A stretch of 64,000 nucleotides of DNA from Budorcas taxicolor (Eukaryota; Chordata; Mammalia; Artiodactyla; Bovidae), in assembly GCF_023091745.1 (NCBI RefSeq), contig NC_068913.1:15022001-15086000 (forward strand), given 5' to 3'. Each line of letters starts with the position of its first letter. The stretch's first letter is position 1. The notes below the pieces were generated by a model. It saw only the letters and a program-made list of their open reading frames with translations. It searched no databases and had not been told where the DNA came from. A program made the position numbers and the translations under genes. This document shows, piece by piece, positions 10,871 to 23,169 of the stretch.

Positions 10871-12235
10871 TGCCTCAGCATCGGGCCCTTCCTGCTTCGT
10901 GTGCTGCAGGCTCCTGTGTCTGACCCTCACCCTCTTACCCCCTCACTCATCGTTGCTCACCTTTGCCTGTCTCAGAGCACTTGACAAGCTTGGTCCGGAG
11001 ATCCCATCCCTGTTCTGTCCTTTAAGATGGAGAGGCCCAAGGGAATCTGGAAACAATGAAGCTTCTGTGTCTACACTCTAACATTTCTGAATCAGTGCTG
11101 CTCAGGCTTTACTCAGAATCGTGATCACTGGCAGGGGTGGTGGGGTGACTGAAACACAGGCTGCTGGACCCTATAATTTAATAATAATGCCATGTCCACC
11201 ACAGCATAGCTAATTGAATTCTAAGTTTTGCTTTTACATCATGCCTTCCTTCTCCTTTTTCTAGTCTCTTCTTCCTTCTTTCTTTCTCAAACATTTATTC
11301 CATGCCAGCTCTGTACCTGACATGGACCTAAGCTCCTGGGCAGTGAGATAAATTAGCCGGGGATAAATAAGAAAGTCTGCAGTCAAGTCAGACATGAAAA
11401 GAAGGTGCTGACAGGCAGCAGGGCTCTGGTGGAAGTGTGGGGGGCAAGGGCATTAGCTTTGCAGGAAGGGTGGAGGGACAGCACAAAGGTCTCCCAGAGC
11501 CCACATGCAACTTAGAGCCTAATTAGAAGGAAAGAAATTATAGTAGCATTAATTATACAATGTGGTTCCCCACCCCTCCTTTGCTGAGTAGTTTAATTTG
11601 CACCCAGGAATAAAAGAATTAGGGGCTGGTAAGACTTTGAACAACAGTAAGACATACAATGCACTGTATATGTAATTTTAAGGAAAATACTATATATTTC
11701 ATCTTGTAGACATAGTTATATGATAATTTTGTCAGAGGATGGAATTGTAGAAGTATTTTAGGGAAGTTGAACGTCTCTATCACAGCGTTGCATGCACAGG
11801 TAGCTTTTGCATCAGTTGAGACATACGGACCCTAAGGCTGGCCCAGGAGAGACCCAGAGGTGGGGACACAGTTGAAGAACACGCCTAAGGGGAAGGTCTC
11901 TGCCACGGAAGGGTGCCACCTTCTGGCCAGATGTTCAGGAATGGCTAGAGCTGGGAACAGTTGTGTCATCCTCAGACCAATTCAAGCTGTTTTGAAAACA
12001 GAATTTTCATGGTAATGATACTTTTAGTTAGGAGAAAACCAAGTGGACTCTCTCAAGTAGCTAAGACCTACCCAAGTACCAATGAAAAGAAATGAAAGAG
12101 TGTGAGGCTTACGTTTTACTGTCAGAGACAATCTTCAAATCTTCTATTTTAGAAAATCAACTTAGAGCATTCATAAATCTGCATTCTCTGTTTTTTGAAA
12201 TAGAAAGCATATTATAATCAGTCAGAAAAATAAAA
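10871..12235. other. Single-copy sequence, possible L2 scrap
   Basis: Around 11284-11400 the run TTTATTCCATGCCAGCTCTG followed by a GGATAAATAAGAAAGTC stretch loosely follows an old L2 or MIR-like 3' region. It is too diverged to call separately. The remainder shows no repeat or gene. Confidence 0.35.
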
Positions 12236-12447
12236 GTAAAGCCACCTACTATGTAGGTGCAGGCACTGAATTAAGTACTTTACAAATATTAGCTTCATTT
12301 AATCTTCACAGTTATTCAATGATATGTACCCATTTTATAGATGAGAAACATGAGCCTTAGAGGGGTTTGTCACTTGTCCAGAGCTTTTATACTCCATTTG
12401 GCTGGTAAGTGACAAAGCAAGGATTTGAACCCAGTTTCTATCTGAAC
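12236..12447 (+). mobile_element. MIR SINE
   Basis: Ancient mammalian tRNA-derived SINE in the plus direction. The conserved core is readable in order: CCACCTACTATGTAGG, TTTAATCTTCACAGTTATTC, CATTTTATAGATGAGAAACA, then TTTGAACCCAGTTTCTATCT. Length is close to the family's usual 200-260 bases. Confidence 0.9.
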
Positions 12448-13684
12448 ACGTGACTTAACAATTATGATATGCTGTGGATAATCCATGGCGGATTATCAAA
12501 TTGCAGATCAGCTTCTTGGACAGAGCCTATGGCTGGTCACCCGACAAAGCAGGCCTACAGCTTTTGCTTGAATCTTATTAGCGAGATGCGCTGGAATTCC
12601 TGGCTGCAGGTATAAGTATCTCCTCTTGAATTTTGTGGGGACCTTTGAGCCTCACAGATGCCCGTGGAAGTCTAAACCCTAGGGTGACCTCTCCATGCCC
12701 GGTGGGACCCTGATTCAAAGGGATGGGGTTACACTGCCAGCCCATGTTTCCTTTCCATCTCTTTGCCTGAGATGAAGATGGACTTCTTGGGGGCCTCAGA
12801 AAGATGCTCTAGACTCCTAAACAGCAGGAGGGGCTTTGCCTCAAGCAGTCCTGGGGTGTCTAGTCTTGTTTTCTTCTTCAGATGCTTCAAGAAAGACCCA
12901 TTTCAGGAAGAAAAGCACACTTCTCTGACCCAAGGAGGATTTAAAATAATACCTGAATTTCTTACTCTGAAACCTTGAGCCTTTTACCTTGCTTGGTAAT
13001 TTTGCTTCTAGTATATTCTGTGTGTTCTGTGTGAGAAGGTTGCCAGGGAGTGCTGGGTCCCCAGCCTCACCCTCCTGCACACTATGTGGTCCAGACATCC
13101 GAGTGAGTGAGGCCACATGGCCGAGGCCTGTGTGGAGCTTAGTGGGGCTGCAAAGACGACCAGTAGGGCTTTTTCTCTAAACTAGCCTTTATTTGTATCT
13201 ACTCTCTGCTCATCTTAGGTTTCACCTCAATTATTTTAGTGATTCATAAAAAAGAAGAAATTTGCGTTTCCTAGAGTGCTTGGGAAATTGTACGTGGAAA
13301 TTCCTAGCTATGGTATGCATTTCCGTTCAGTTTATTATTACTATCTACTGAAAAAATACAGTGAATCTGTACCATTGCTAGTAGTAATTCAAAAATTAAC
13401 ACGAATAAGGTGTGCTTCTATTGATTCTAGAAAGCTAGGAAATATGGATTTTTGGCTAAATGGATATGTAGCCTTTCTTTCTCTATCAGAGAAACACACA
13501 TATACTCTATTTCCTGGAAATGTTAAAGCAATATAGTAAAACATGTTCAATACTGATACTAAATCTATATATTAAAATAATATTTCAGAAACTATGTTAA
13601 AATATGAATGTGTGTAAATTTGTACGTATGTCTGTGTATATAATACATATCTGGCCTCTGCATTGTATGTAGTGGCACATATAC
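12448..13684. other. Single-copy sequence, no gene seen
   Basis: No recognised repeat. Overlapping frames of 60-91 codons at 12763-13180 lie on both strands and show no splice-site support. Confidence 0.45.
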
Positions 13685-13845
13685 ATTGTCTGTAATAATC
13701 CTAGTACTAAGTGATGGTGATGTCTCCATTTTACAGATGAGGAAACTGAGGCATAGAGAGATTGGGTAACTTACGCAAGCTCACACACATAGCTGTCACG
13801 TGGTGGGATAGTCTGTGTGCTTAACTACGAGACTCTACTGCCCCC
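13685..13845 (+). mobile_element. MIR SINE fragment
   Basis: The most conserved MIR core is nearly perfect here: CCATTTTACAGATGAGGAAA followed by CTGAGGCATAGAGAGATTGG and GGTAACTTACGCAAGCTCAC. The 5' part is degraded. Confidence 0.88.
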
Positions 13846-13929
13846 ACGAGTAGATGTTTCCTGGGTGACGCAGGAGGCACTCTGGATTTGAGGGGTAACT
13901 CAGAACGGACCATTAAGAACCTCAGCTGG

Positions 13930-14190
13930 GAGTTTGACTTGGTGGCAAAAGCACTGGACCAGGGCTCAGACCAACATCATTTTAGCCCCGGTTCTGCCAT
14001 TTATGAGTCGTATATGTCTGGGCATGTCTCCTCCTGACTCCGACTTTCCTCATCTATAAAACGGAGATGGTGGTAATATGCCCAGTCGCTTTGTAGAAGG
14101 GTCGTGAAGACAGCTGACATAGTGGATGTGAAAGACATCTGAAGACACTTGACGTGCTCCATACACATTCAGAAAGGATTTGCCACAGGC
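13930..14190 (+). mobile_element. MIR SINE
   Basis: A second MIR about 85 bases downstream of the first, in the same orientation but covering the head and middle: GGCAAAAGCACTGGACCAGG, CGGTTCTGCCATTTATGAGT, then TTCCTCATCTATAAAACGGA. Two neighbouring MIRs are common in old single-copy DNA. Confidence 0.85.
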
Positions 14191-14732
14191 TCACAGCGCA
14201 CTTGGCAATTCTAAACTAAAGCTGGACCATTCTTAGCCCAGTGCCCTTTTCACTCATCTGTGCCGTGTCAGCGTGCCTTTGAACAAATTCACGCACTGCT
14301 TTGTATTAGCTCCTTTTCTGGAGAGACAGGAGATGGTATGCTCCCCCTTGGAATATCATCCTCTCATTACTATCGTAGAGAATGTTTTCTCCACTCAGCA
14401 GTCCTCTCTTTTTCCTTCAGATTTGAGAAGTGTTAGTTTTCTTTTGTCCCTCTTGCCTAAGCAACTAGAACACTGTATTACAAATGAAAATTTCCTTTAA
14501 CCGAGAAAAATCAGATTTGCTCAGAGTGGAAGGACAGCCTCGTTTGAAGTGGAGGAGATCCAGTTTTGCAGATAGAAAAGCTGAGGGTCAGTCTGAGGGG
14601 GCACTTAACACTACCCAGCAACACAGGGACAAAGTGGCCAAAACCAAGTGTCCGGACTTCCAGGCCAGGCCCAGTTCTACTTCATGACGCTGCTCCTTGC
14701 ACTGAGAAGCTGTGGATGTTTGGGGTTTATTT

Positions 14733-14841
14733 ATTTTATTTTATTTATTTTTTTATATAAATTTTTATTTTTACTTTATTTTACTTTATAATACTGTATT
14801 GGTTTTGCCATACATTGACATGAATCCACCACAGGTGTACA
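14733..14841 (-). mobile_element. Ultra-short ruminant L1 with target-site duplication
   Basis: About 109 bases of the young ruminant L1 3' end in minus orientation. The tail is the T-rich TTTTATTTTATTTATTTTTT at the left; the body reads ATACTGTATTGGTTTTGCCA and CCACCACAGGTGTAC. A perfect 12-base duplication TGGGGTTTATTT flanks it at 14721-14732 and 14842-14853. The intact duplication and tail imply a fairly recent insertion. It ends 96 bases before the candidate exon. Confidence 0.88.
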
Positions 14842-14937
14842 TGGGGTTTATTTGTTTTAGATGTTTGTTTTATTCCTGATAGATCTTCTGCAAGGAATGC
14901 CTTCCGTCTCTAAGTGTTTGTACTTTGTTACTTCCAG

Positions 14938-15053
14938 ACGGAGACTGCATAAGCTGGGCGTGTCGAAGATCACCCAAGTGGATTTCCTGCCCAGGGAGGT
15001 AGTGTCCTACTCCAAGGAGACCCAGACTCCTCTGGCCACACATCAGTCTGAAG
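14938..15053 (+). CDS. Candidate internal coding exon, unidentified gene
   Basis: A 116-base interval bounded by a strong 3' splice site (TTTGTACTTTGTTACTTCCAG just before 14938) and a near-consensus 5' splice site (GAAG then GTGAGT at 15054). One frame is open throughout: the first base completes a codon, 38 full codons follow, and the last base starts the next codon. The encoded peptide includes RRLHKLGVSKITQVDF and PREVVSYSKETQTP, is polar and lacks any membrane segment. Of the 38 codons, 27 end in G or C, although the surroundings are AT-rich, and two CpGs survive in GGGCGTGTCGAAG. No repeat family overlaps it. I could not assign the gene. No partner exon is visible in the window, so the flanks would be long introns. 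An exon fossil of a dead gene is the main alternative. Confidence 0.55.
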
Positions 15054-15387
15054 GTGAGTGATGTCTTTTGTTTACTTTCCAGGTGATCTCTGGGGAAATG
15101 GCCAGGGAGCCCCATCATTCCTGTTGATCTTGTATCTTACTGTAAGACATCTTCACAGGACACAAATATAATGACACACCAAAAGCTGAAGTCTGGTTTT
15201 GGAAACAGTGGAGAGGAAACCCGGTGGTACTCCTCCAGGGGGATCGTGAACTTTCAAATGGGTCACTTAGGAAGATCACACTTTCTTAACACTATGTGAG
15301 TCTAGGGAACATCTCCAAGGAAAAATGTAATAGAAACTTCTCTGAATTTTATTGGTAAGAGTGTGCGTACGTTAGACTCATCATTTA
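15054..15387. other. Putative intron sequence, nothing recognised
   Basis: Ordinary sequence downstream of the candidate exon's donor site. No repeat or further exon was seen. Confidence 0.4.
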
Positions 15388-15560
15388 CAGGTATCAGCAA
15401 ACTATAAACCCCACCAGCTCATCGAGGTAAAGCGTTGGGGAATCCAGCCACACCCAGTCCCGCTTTCTTGCTGTGTGGTAGAGTTGAGCCATTATGACCC
15501 ACGTGGCCTAAAGTCTTGACTGTAATCTGGCACTTTTCTGAAAAACTTGGCTGACCCCTG
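15388..15560. mobile_element. hAT-type MITE (non-autonomous)
   Basis: Starts at GGTATCAGCAAACTATAAAC and ends at GGCTGACCCCTGAC. The two ends are the imperfect inverted termini of the widespread mammalian family whose tip is CAGGGGTNGGCAAACT. The middle keeps CCAGCCACACCCAGTCCCG and GTAGAGTTGAGCCATTATGA. It encodes no transposase. The left terminus is decayed, so the target duplication is not resolvable. Confidence 0.7.
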
Positions 15561-18494
15561 ACTTGCTTTGCCAATTCAGATGGCAACACACTAAGAGTTT
15601 CTTAACGCAGTTTAAAGACTTTCCATGCGAGCTCCGTGGAGGGGGGTGGGAATTGAACTCCCTGCCTCCTTTGTGCATTCCTGAAAATATCAGGTGGAAA
15701 ATGTACATGCAAATCCCAGTACGTCATAAAAATACACTGATAAGAGAAGTCGAAGGTAATCAATGAAAATGCATCTTAGAAGTGAGTAATGACACCAAAG
15801 CGAAACTGCTCCAGAGCAGAAGCAGGAGATGTATACAGGTAAAACAGGATAAGTGACGGTTGCATTGACAGAGGGTCGCGCTGCTGCCACAGCTGAGCAC
15901 ATTCTCTCTTGTTATTTTACTGTCTGGTGCAGTAGAGACGATGTTAGCATTCTGAGTTCACTGTTGTTGTGTAGTCGATACAAAAGCCATGAAATTGAAA
16001 AATGATTTGCGTTGCCGGCTTTGTTTACAGCATGTATCCATCTGTGAACTTTGGTTTGTGCAAGTTACCGAGCTTTTTCAGTTTCGGTTCTCAACCCATA
16101 ACGTGAATAGACAAGTGAAATCAGGTTCCTTGAAGGAGGGTGCTGCCTACACTACACGCCTTCTGAAAACCTGTCTTGGATAATGCCAGCTGGTGTGGTG
16201 AGGATTCTTTGGCTGAAGGGCCTCCATTTTTCAGGTGTGATGATGAAACGCATTTTAGAAGCTAACAAGTAGCACCCTCTGGTGGTGAAATGTTAAACCA
16301 ACTATTTCAACGAACCTAAGAACTGTACATTAACGTGGCGGAAAATATGAAGTTGGGAAAGATTTTGGGAGTTCACCCAGTCTATCCCTGGGCCTCCAGG
16401 CAAATCAGCAAGATCATTAAAAACAACCTCGCCACCCAACCAAAACATTTGTTTGAGTTCATTTGCTGCCAGAGGTATTAGCAGAACTGTAGCCTGAGGT
16501 ATGTTTATTTAGCTCAAAATTTGATCCATAACATAAAGTTCTACAATTGACATTGGAGAAGGAGTGAATTGTTTTTTGGAAATGTGTAGACTTTAGATAT
16601 TGGAAATGGTACAGAAATATTTACAAGGGAAGATACATTAAGGATGAAAAGGCATCGACTCTAAACTTTTAAACTGGAACACATCAGAAGGAGGAGGCTG
16701 GGCTTTCCATTTTACGACTGCAGAGAGGGCTTGGGACCCTTCATTATGCTGTGGTCCAAGCAGCAGGAAAGAAAGAATGTATTCCTCTGCTCTTGGCAGA
16801 AGTTCTTTCTGTTTTGTTAACAAGGCTCATAGAGCTTTTTTATGGTGATGGGCATTTTGACGGTTCAAATTCCACAATGTAGATTTAAGCTCAAAGTGAG
16901 CTACTGTCCCTGTAGACAGTGAAGCAATCTCCGGCAGGTTTAGACGGGCAGAACTTGGGATTTGAGTTCAGCAGTGGTCCGCTCACCTCAGAGGATTCTC
17001 TGGCTACCTGAGTGGTCCAGCCCCTGGCTGACAGGGGAGCCCCACGACCCCCTCTCACCTGCAGTGTGAAGGGAGTGGACCAGAAGCAGAGTAGGAGGCT
17101 CTTCCACGTGGCTGGTTTGCGTTGACTTCCAGTGTGGGAGCTTGGGCCCTGGCACCAGTTTTCATGGCAACTGCAGCCGTTCAGAGTCAGGAAACAATGA
17201 ACTGCTGAGTTTTATGACCCAGTGAGGCTCTTGGATGGATAAAATACTTAAAGCTGTGGTGCCCATGAGATCCATTTTAGCTCATTACTGCCGTGATGTA
17301 TGAAGGAATGCTGATTATTTTTTAAGTCATTATGCGACTGGAAAATTTAACTATTTAAACCAGTGATCTCAGAGCGTTGATCTATTCTGCATCTAATGGA
17401 GTTCTTATGCATTCCGTTTTTGACGTGTTCTCATTTTACTCTTTAAAATGGAAGGGAAGGTACTGTGGACTTGCCCAGGCTTAAGCCTCTTTTCGCCACT
17501 ATGTACTATAATGAATAGTCTCTTAATTTGTGATCGTAATGACCTGTTATGAGAAACAGTCCAGAGAATGATTTAAAGCAGAAAGATTTAGGAATGTTGT
17601 CTGCATGAACACTGGTTTTTCAATACAAGTTTAGATCTTCCCTCCCTGGTTAGGTCATTAGTTGCCGAGGAAGAAAGCTGAGAATAGGAAATGGTGATTT
17701 GGGGAGCAGGATATCTCTGTCCCCAAAACATTTTAGACACATGCTTTTTATTCCCGGGTAATAAGAAAGGGGGGAAAATGGTTCCCTTCCAAACTACAGC
17801 TGCTTTGTGTTATTAATATTAACCTCTCCCTTGATTGTCCGGGAGGTGTTGACGTTAGTTAGGGTGCCAGCCTTCTGTGTCTTTACTACAGCGGGAAAAG
17901 TGACTGGCCCACCCTAGGCACCCGACAGATGCTTTGAATGACAAGGATGAGGCCAGACATCTCAGAAATGCCAAGTTCTGTGGTGACCCCCAGGAGAAGG
18001 AGAACTTCTTAACTTGCGGGGAAAATGTAAGCCAATCTGGAGGGAGGAGGTGGAAACTTACATAAGCTGTTGATTGTTTGAAGAGTTCTTTGATCTTCCT
18101 TTTCTCTTTATCATATCTTATAAATGGGAACTCAGTGGCCCTGCATTGGCCACCTCCTCTCCCTTAATTTCCTTCTCATGCTTCCTTTCATATATCCAAG
18201 AGAGACCAAACCACTTGCATTTTCCAAGGTATCGTGTAGCCTCAGGCCTCCACACGGCCTGTGCATTCCATGCCTTGAATGCCATGGAATTCCTGTTTGC
18301 TTTCCTTTTGGACCACAAACAAGGGCCAGCTCTGTAGTAATTCTACTTCTGGTTGACATCTCTTCTTATACCTTGAGCATAGTCTGTCTTCCCCTTATCA
18401 AGCCATTCTTTAATTTATTTAAAAATATACTTTATTATTACTTAAATATCTTCCTTTTAGGTTTGATCTTCTTGAAGGCAAGGTGAATGTTCTC
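15561..18494. other. Single-copy sequence, no gene seen
   Basis: The longest repeat-poor stretch in the left half. No exon with both splice sites was found. The part around 18130-18410 (for example GGCCTGTGCATTCCATGCCTTGAATG in shorter pieces) has a vague L2-like flavour, below the level I would call. Overlapping frames on both strands at 18118-18486 are unsupported. Confidence 0.4.
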
Positions 18495-19033
18495 TTTTTT
18501 AAAAAAATTTTCATTGGAGTATAGTTGATTTGCAGTGTTGTGTTAGCTTGAGGTGTACCGCAGAGTAAATCAGTTATACATATACATATATCCACATATC
18601 CACTCTTTTTTAGATTCTTTTCTCATGTAGAATACAAAGTATTGAGTAGAGTTTCCTGTGGTATACAGTAGGTCCTCACTGGTTGTCTAGTTTGTATACG
18701 TTAGTAGTAGAAGTGGTCAATCCCAAACTTTGAGTTTATTCCTCAGCTCCCTTAACTTCGGTAACCATCAGTTTATTTTTGACATCTGTTACTTTATGTC
18801 TGTTTTGTAGATAACTTCATTTGTACCCATATATTTTTTTTTAAGATTCCACATATAAGCAGTATCATATGACATTTGTCTGTCTTTATCTGCCTGACTT
18901 TATTTAGTACGATCATCTCTAGGTCTGTCCACGTCGCTGCACATGGCACTGTTTTGTTCTTTTTATGGCTGAGTAATATTCTATTATATATATATACACC
19001 ACATCTTCTTTATCCATTGCTGATGGACACTGA
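18495..19033 (-). mobile_element. L1 3' end (cetartiodactyl type)
   Basis: Minus-oriented L1 ORF2 end and 3' UTR. The order is diagnostic: CATTGGAGTATAGTTGATTT at the left (3' end), GGTATACAGTAGGTCC, AGATTCCACATATAAGCAGT, GTCCACGTCGCTGCACATGG, and ATGGCTGAGTAATATTCTAT to the right. It is 5'-truncated at the right, with an (AT)n expansion near 18985. Confidence 0.9.
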
Positions 19034-20368
19034 GAAGGCGTGTGTTCTTTACCTCCATGCCCAGGACAGCGCTTGGCACAAAGGGGCTCAACAGATATCA
19101 GTGGAAGAAACAAAGGATGAGATAATTCTAGAGGAATAAGAAAGAAGGGAAAATGCTCATTGTATTTTGGGGAGATTGGAGTATGATGCATGCGTTAAGG
19201 CTGCACTGGTTTTCGGGGGTTTCTCAGGAAAAGTCAAGAGAGTACAATTGTGCGAGGAGGGGAGTTCAGTGTTTCTATTTCCACCAGGCTTCTATTTCAT
19301 TCTCCAGGCTGGTGCAGGTATTACTGCTGTAAGCATGACATAGTTGTCAGACCTGAAGAAGAAAACCACCGAGGCAGCCCGTCTTGGCCCAGGATAGAGC
19401 AGAGCAGTCGTCAAGTTTTTACTGTGCAGAGATGCTGTTTAAAGTACTTTGGATTTGGAACGGGTGTGTAGGAAGGTGGCTGAGGAAGGCTCTTGTTTCA
19501 TCTTCGTACTTTGAAAAAATATATTTTCTTGGCTGTTTGAGGGTAATTTCTAGCTTGGCTTCCCATCCTCTCTGGCATATACTCAACAAAGATGCTTCAA
19601 GTATAGAGATATTTTCCCAGATTAAACTAGTCCAGCACTGTGCAATAAGAACATAATGAATCATTATGCATTTTAATAATGCTTTGTTTAATCTAGTATG
19701 TTAAAAAGTTATTCTAACATATAATCAACATAAAAATTATCAATGAGATATTATACATTCTTTTTTATATTAAATCTTCAGAATCTGGTTTGTATTTTAT
19801 ATAGCATATCCCGATTCAAACACTAACTTTTCCTTGGAAGTACTTGAACTGTAATAAAGCTTTCATAAAATTTACAGTTGAAAAAGTAGATTCCTATGCC
19901 ACTGTTGTTCCAAACACATTTGGAAGCTGTTTAATAATGGGATCAAATGTTTAACTTTAAAGTTAAGTTATAAAATGCCGTTTTTCAGTTGCTTTAACCA
20001 TACCTCACTGCTCAGTAGCCGCAGGGGGCTAGTGGCTCCTGAACTGGACAGCTCAGGCCTACCATGGTTCATCATGGTGCAGGTCGGGCTCTGAGACCTG
20101 CAGCCAGCCTGATCTCCGCTTCACTGTGGCCAGGCAGAGGGGCTGGGGTGAGGAGACCTCCCTGACTTGTGGAGAACTCCTCCAGGTTCATGATGACTCT
20201 GTAGATGCTCCTCCTTTTGGTGAGTTCAGCCGTATCCAAGAAAATGTTAGATGACTGGACAGGATTGAAGTTGTACCGGCGGCAGGCTAAGTCCTCAAGT
20301 AAGCCTCATCCTGTCATATTAGAGGCAGTTGTAGGAATCCGTCTCGGCTCTCCCTTCATGGTCCGTAG
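19034..20368. other. Single-copy sequence, no gene seen
   Basis: 19040-19130 has a loose L2/MIR-like end (CAGCGCTTGGCACAAAGG). 19660-19960 is AT-rich. 20020-20350 is locally GC-richer without CpG clustering. No supported gene. Confidence 0.4.
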
Positions 20369-21428
20369 TTTGTTATTCAGTCGCTAAGTCATGTCCAACT
20401 CTTTGTGACCCCATGGACTGCAGCACACCAGGCTTCCCTGTCCTTCACCATCTCTCGGAGTTTGCTCAACATCAGGTCCAGTGAGTCGGTGATGCCATCT
20501 GACATTTTCATTTTCTGCTGCCCCCTTCTCCTTTTGTCTTCAATCTTTCCCAACTTCAGGGTCTTTTCCAATGAGTCAGCTCTTCGCATCAGGTGGCCCA
20601 AGTATTGGAACTTCAGCTTTAGCATCAGTCCTTCGAATGACTATTCAGGACTGATTTCCTTTAGGATGGACTGGTTGGATCTCCTTGCAGTCCAAGGGAT
20701 TCTCAAAAGTCTTCTCCAGCACCACAGTTCAAAAGCATCAGTGCTTTAGTGCTCAGCCTTCTTTATGGTCCAGTCTCACATCTGTACATGACTACTGGAT
20801 AAATCATAGCTTTGACTGTCTGGACCTTTGTCGGCAAAGTGATGTCTCTGCTTTTCAATACACTGACTAGGTATGTCATTATTTTCTTCCAAGGAGCAAG
20901 CATCTTTTAAATTTCATGGCTGCAGTCACCATCCACAGTGATTTTGAAGCCCAAGAAAATAAAATCTGCCATTGTTTCTATTTTTTCTCCATCTGTTTGC
21001 CATGAAGTGATAGAACCAGATACCATGATCTTAGTATTTTTTGAATGTTGAGTTTTAAGCCAGCCTTTTCACCCTCCTCTTTCACTTTCATCAAGAGACT
21101 CTTTAGTTCCCCTTGGCTTTGTGCCATAAGGGTAGTGTCCTGCATATCTGAAGTTATTGGTATTTCTCCTGTCAGTCTTTATTCCAGCTTGAGCTTCACG
21201 CAGCCCGGCATTTAGCATGATGTACTCTGCATACAACTTAAACAAGCAGGGTGGCAATATACAGCTATGTCCTACTCCTTTCCCAGTTTGGAACCAGTCT
21301 GTTGTTCCATGTCTGGTTCTAACTATTGCTTCTTGACCTGCATACAGTTTTCTCAGGAGGCAGGTAACTTGGTCTGGTATTCCCATCCCTTTAAGAATTT
21401 TCCACAGTTTGTTGTGATCCATGCAGTC
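20369..21428 (-). mobile_element. BovB LINE, 5'-truncated
   Basis: About 1.06 kb of BovB with its 3' end at the left (TTGTTATTCAGTCGCTAAGT). It runs back to the RT palm at GTTTGTTGTGATCCATGCAG. The minus frame at 21069-21422 encodes MDHNKLWKILKGMGIPDQ and LSPC-like palm sequence. The YADD position (around 21140) is disrupted by small deletions. More decayed than the copies at 5978 or 24123. Confidence 0.92.
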
Positions 21429-21584
21429 AGTAATTTGGATGCTAGGATATTCAGTTCTTGTACCCTGTCTTCACGTTGCCCAAAGGACTACTGAAGACCA
21501 CGTATGACCTCCTTGTTAGTTATCTACACGTCTGCTGCCCCCTGTCCTTCTTCATGAAGTAATGAGAGACCGGAACTAAGATTT

Positions 21585-21781
21585 GTGTTCTTCCCACTGT
21601 ATAGCACAGGTAACTCTGCTCAGTGTTATGTGGCAGCCTGGATGGGAGGGGAGTTTGGGGGAGAATGGATATATGTGTATGTATGGCTGAGTCCCCTTGC
21701 TGTTCACCCAACACAACTATCAGAACATTGTTAACTGACTATACTTCAATACAAAATTAAAAATAAATGAATTTTTAAAAA
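21585..21781 (+). mobile_element. L1 3' end
   Basis: Plus-oriented end of a cetartiodactyl L1: CACTGTATAGCACAGGTAAC, GGATATATGTGTATGTATGG, then ACTATACTTCAATACAAAAT and an A-rich tail. About 200 bases, strongly 5'-truncated. Confidence 0.85.
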
Positions 21782-22902
21782 ATTGAATTACACACTGCAG
21801 AGTGTAGAATTCTAAGTCTTCCTACGTGTTGGTGGTCCCGAGAGCATAACTCTTTGATACGAAGTTGACAAGTAAAGACGTCTTCCAAAGAATCGAAGTG
21901 GAAATACTTCTTTGGAACCCAAAGTTTGAAATCGGACAGTTCTTATTTCCTAACTGAAGCCAGTCCTGAAACACCTGGAGGTGACCTGGGAGAAGATGGG
22001 GTATGGTGTGATAACCTTGGCTTCCAACTGGATCCCAGATTCCTGGACCTCAACACGCCTTCTCTGAACTTGCTGTTTAAAGAAGCACCATGTGTCTCAT
22101 GACAAGCCACGGTGGCATCTGGATGCAAATTAAAACTTGCTAGTGAAGGTGGCACACGCTCATCTTATTTTTAGCTTCTGTTTTTTAGATAAGAACCGAC
22201 ACTCTTCCAGGGAGATGGTGACATCTGCCACATTTTGCTTCCTTAAAATATGCCTGCTCTTCCTCTTTTGACACTTGGTTGAAGTGTTAGTCCTCTCTCA
22301 GAACAAGCTGTAGAGGCTCCAGGCCCAATGCTAACAAGATTAGCAGTGGAAAGATTCTCTCCTGGGATATTATTTTTCTTTAGCACTGTTAATCTCATAT
22401 CTGCTTGGGAAAACTCTTGAAAGACAAAAGAAAAGAAAGGAGCGGGGAGGGAATGCTATCTAAGGAACACAGACATCACAGACAATACTTTTTAGGTATT
22501 ATTTATATCAAATAGACACATTTTTCTAGTTAAAATTGTTTTTGCTATCTCTCAACCACCTTTCCATCTATTGGTCAGGAGAGCACTCATGATTTAGTTT
22601 ATTTGGTTTATATTAGACACTAAAATAGACATTGGATTGGCTTAGCTGCCAGTCAGTCTTTATATTCCAAAGGAGAAACCTCATGCTAAAAGGTAATTTA
22701 TTTTTAAAAAGCACCCAGTGAGAGACCCAGAGATGGTACAGTCAAATAACAGTCAAACGAGCTCATTTATTCAGAATATTCCTCCCATTGAAAAACAGAA
22801 GGGCACCAAATAACAACTAAAAATGAAATCAGAAATGTAATGAAAAGACTAAATGCAGAGCAAGACTTGGTGCCGGCGGGCACTGTCTTATTTCCTATAC
22901 CT
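21782..22902. other. Single-copy sequence, no gene seen
   Basis: Nothing recognised. A purine-rich AAAGAAAAGAAAGGAG run lies near 22427. Confidence 0.45.
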
Positions 22903-23046
22903 CTGATGGAAGATGAGATGGTTGGATGACTCAATGGACATGAATTTGAGCAAACTCCAGTAGATGGTCAAGGACAGGGAAAGAAGTGCTACAGTGCATG
23001 GGGTCACAGAGAATGGGACGTGTCTTAGTGACTGAACAACAACAAC
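22903..23046 (+). mobile_element. BovB 3' terminal fragment
   Basis: About 144 bases of the BovB 3' end: GATGAGATGGTTGGATGAC, then GACTCAATGGACATG, ending in GTGACTGAACAACAACAAC. Strongly truncated and diverged. Confidence 0.85.
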
Positions 23047-23169
23047 TGTAATCTACAGCTCTGCAGAGAGGGGAGTCAATGAGAAAAATAGCCCTAGGGC
23101 ATCCTGGGAACTTTAGGCTCAATATATGATCGTATTTTGGCCACAGTACTGTACTAAAAAACAAACAGT

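Noticed and set aside
18118..18486. Three overlapping open frames on both strands
   Set aside because: Simultaneous open frames on both strands reflect base composition; no splice sites or known product.
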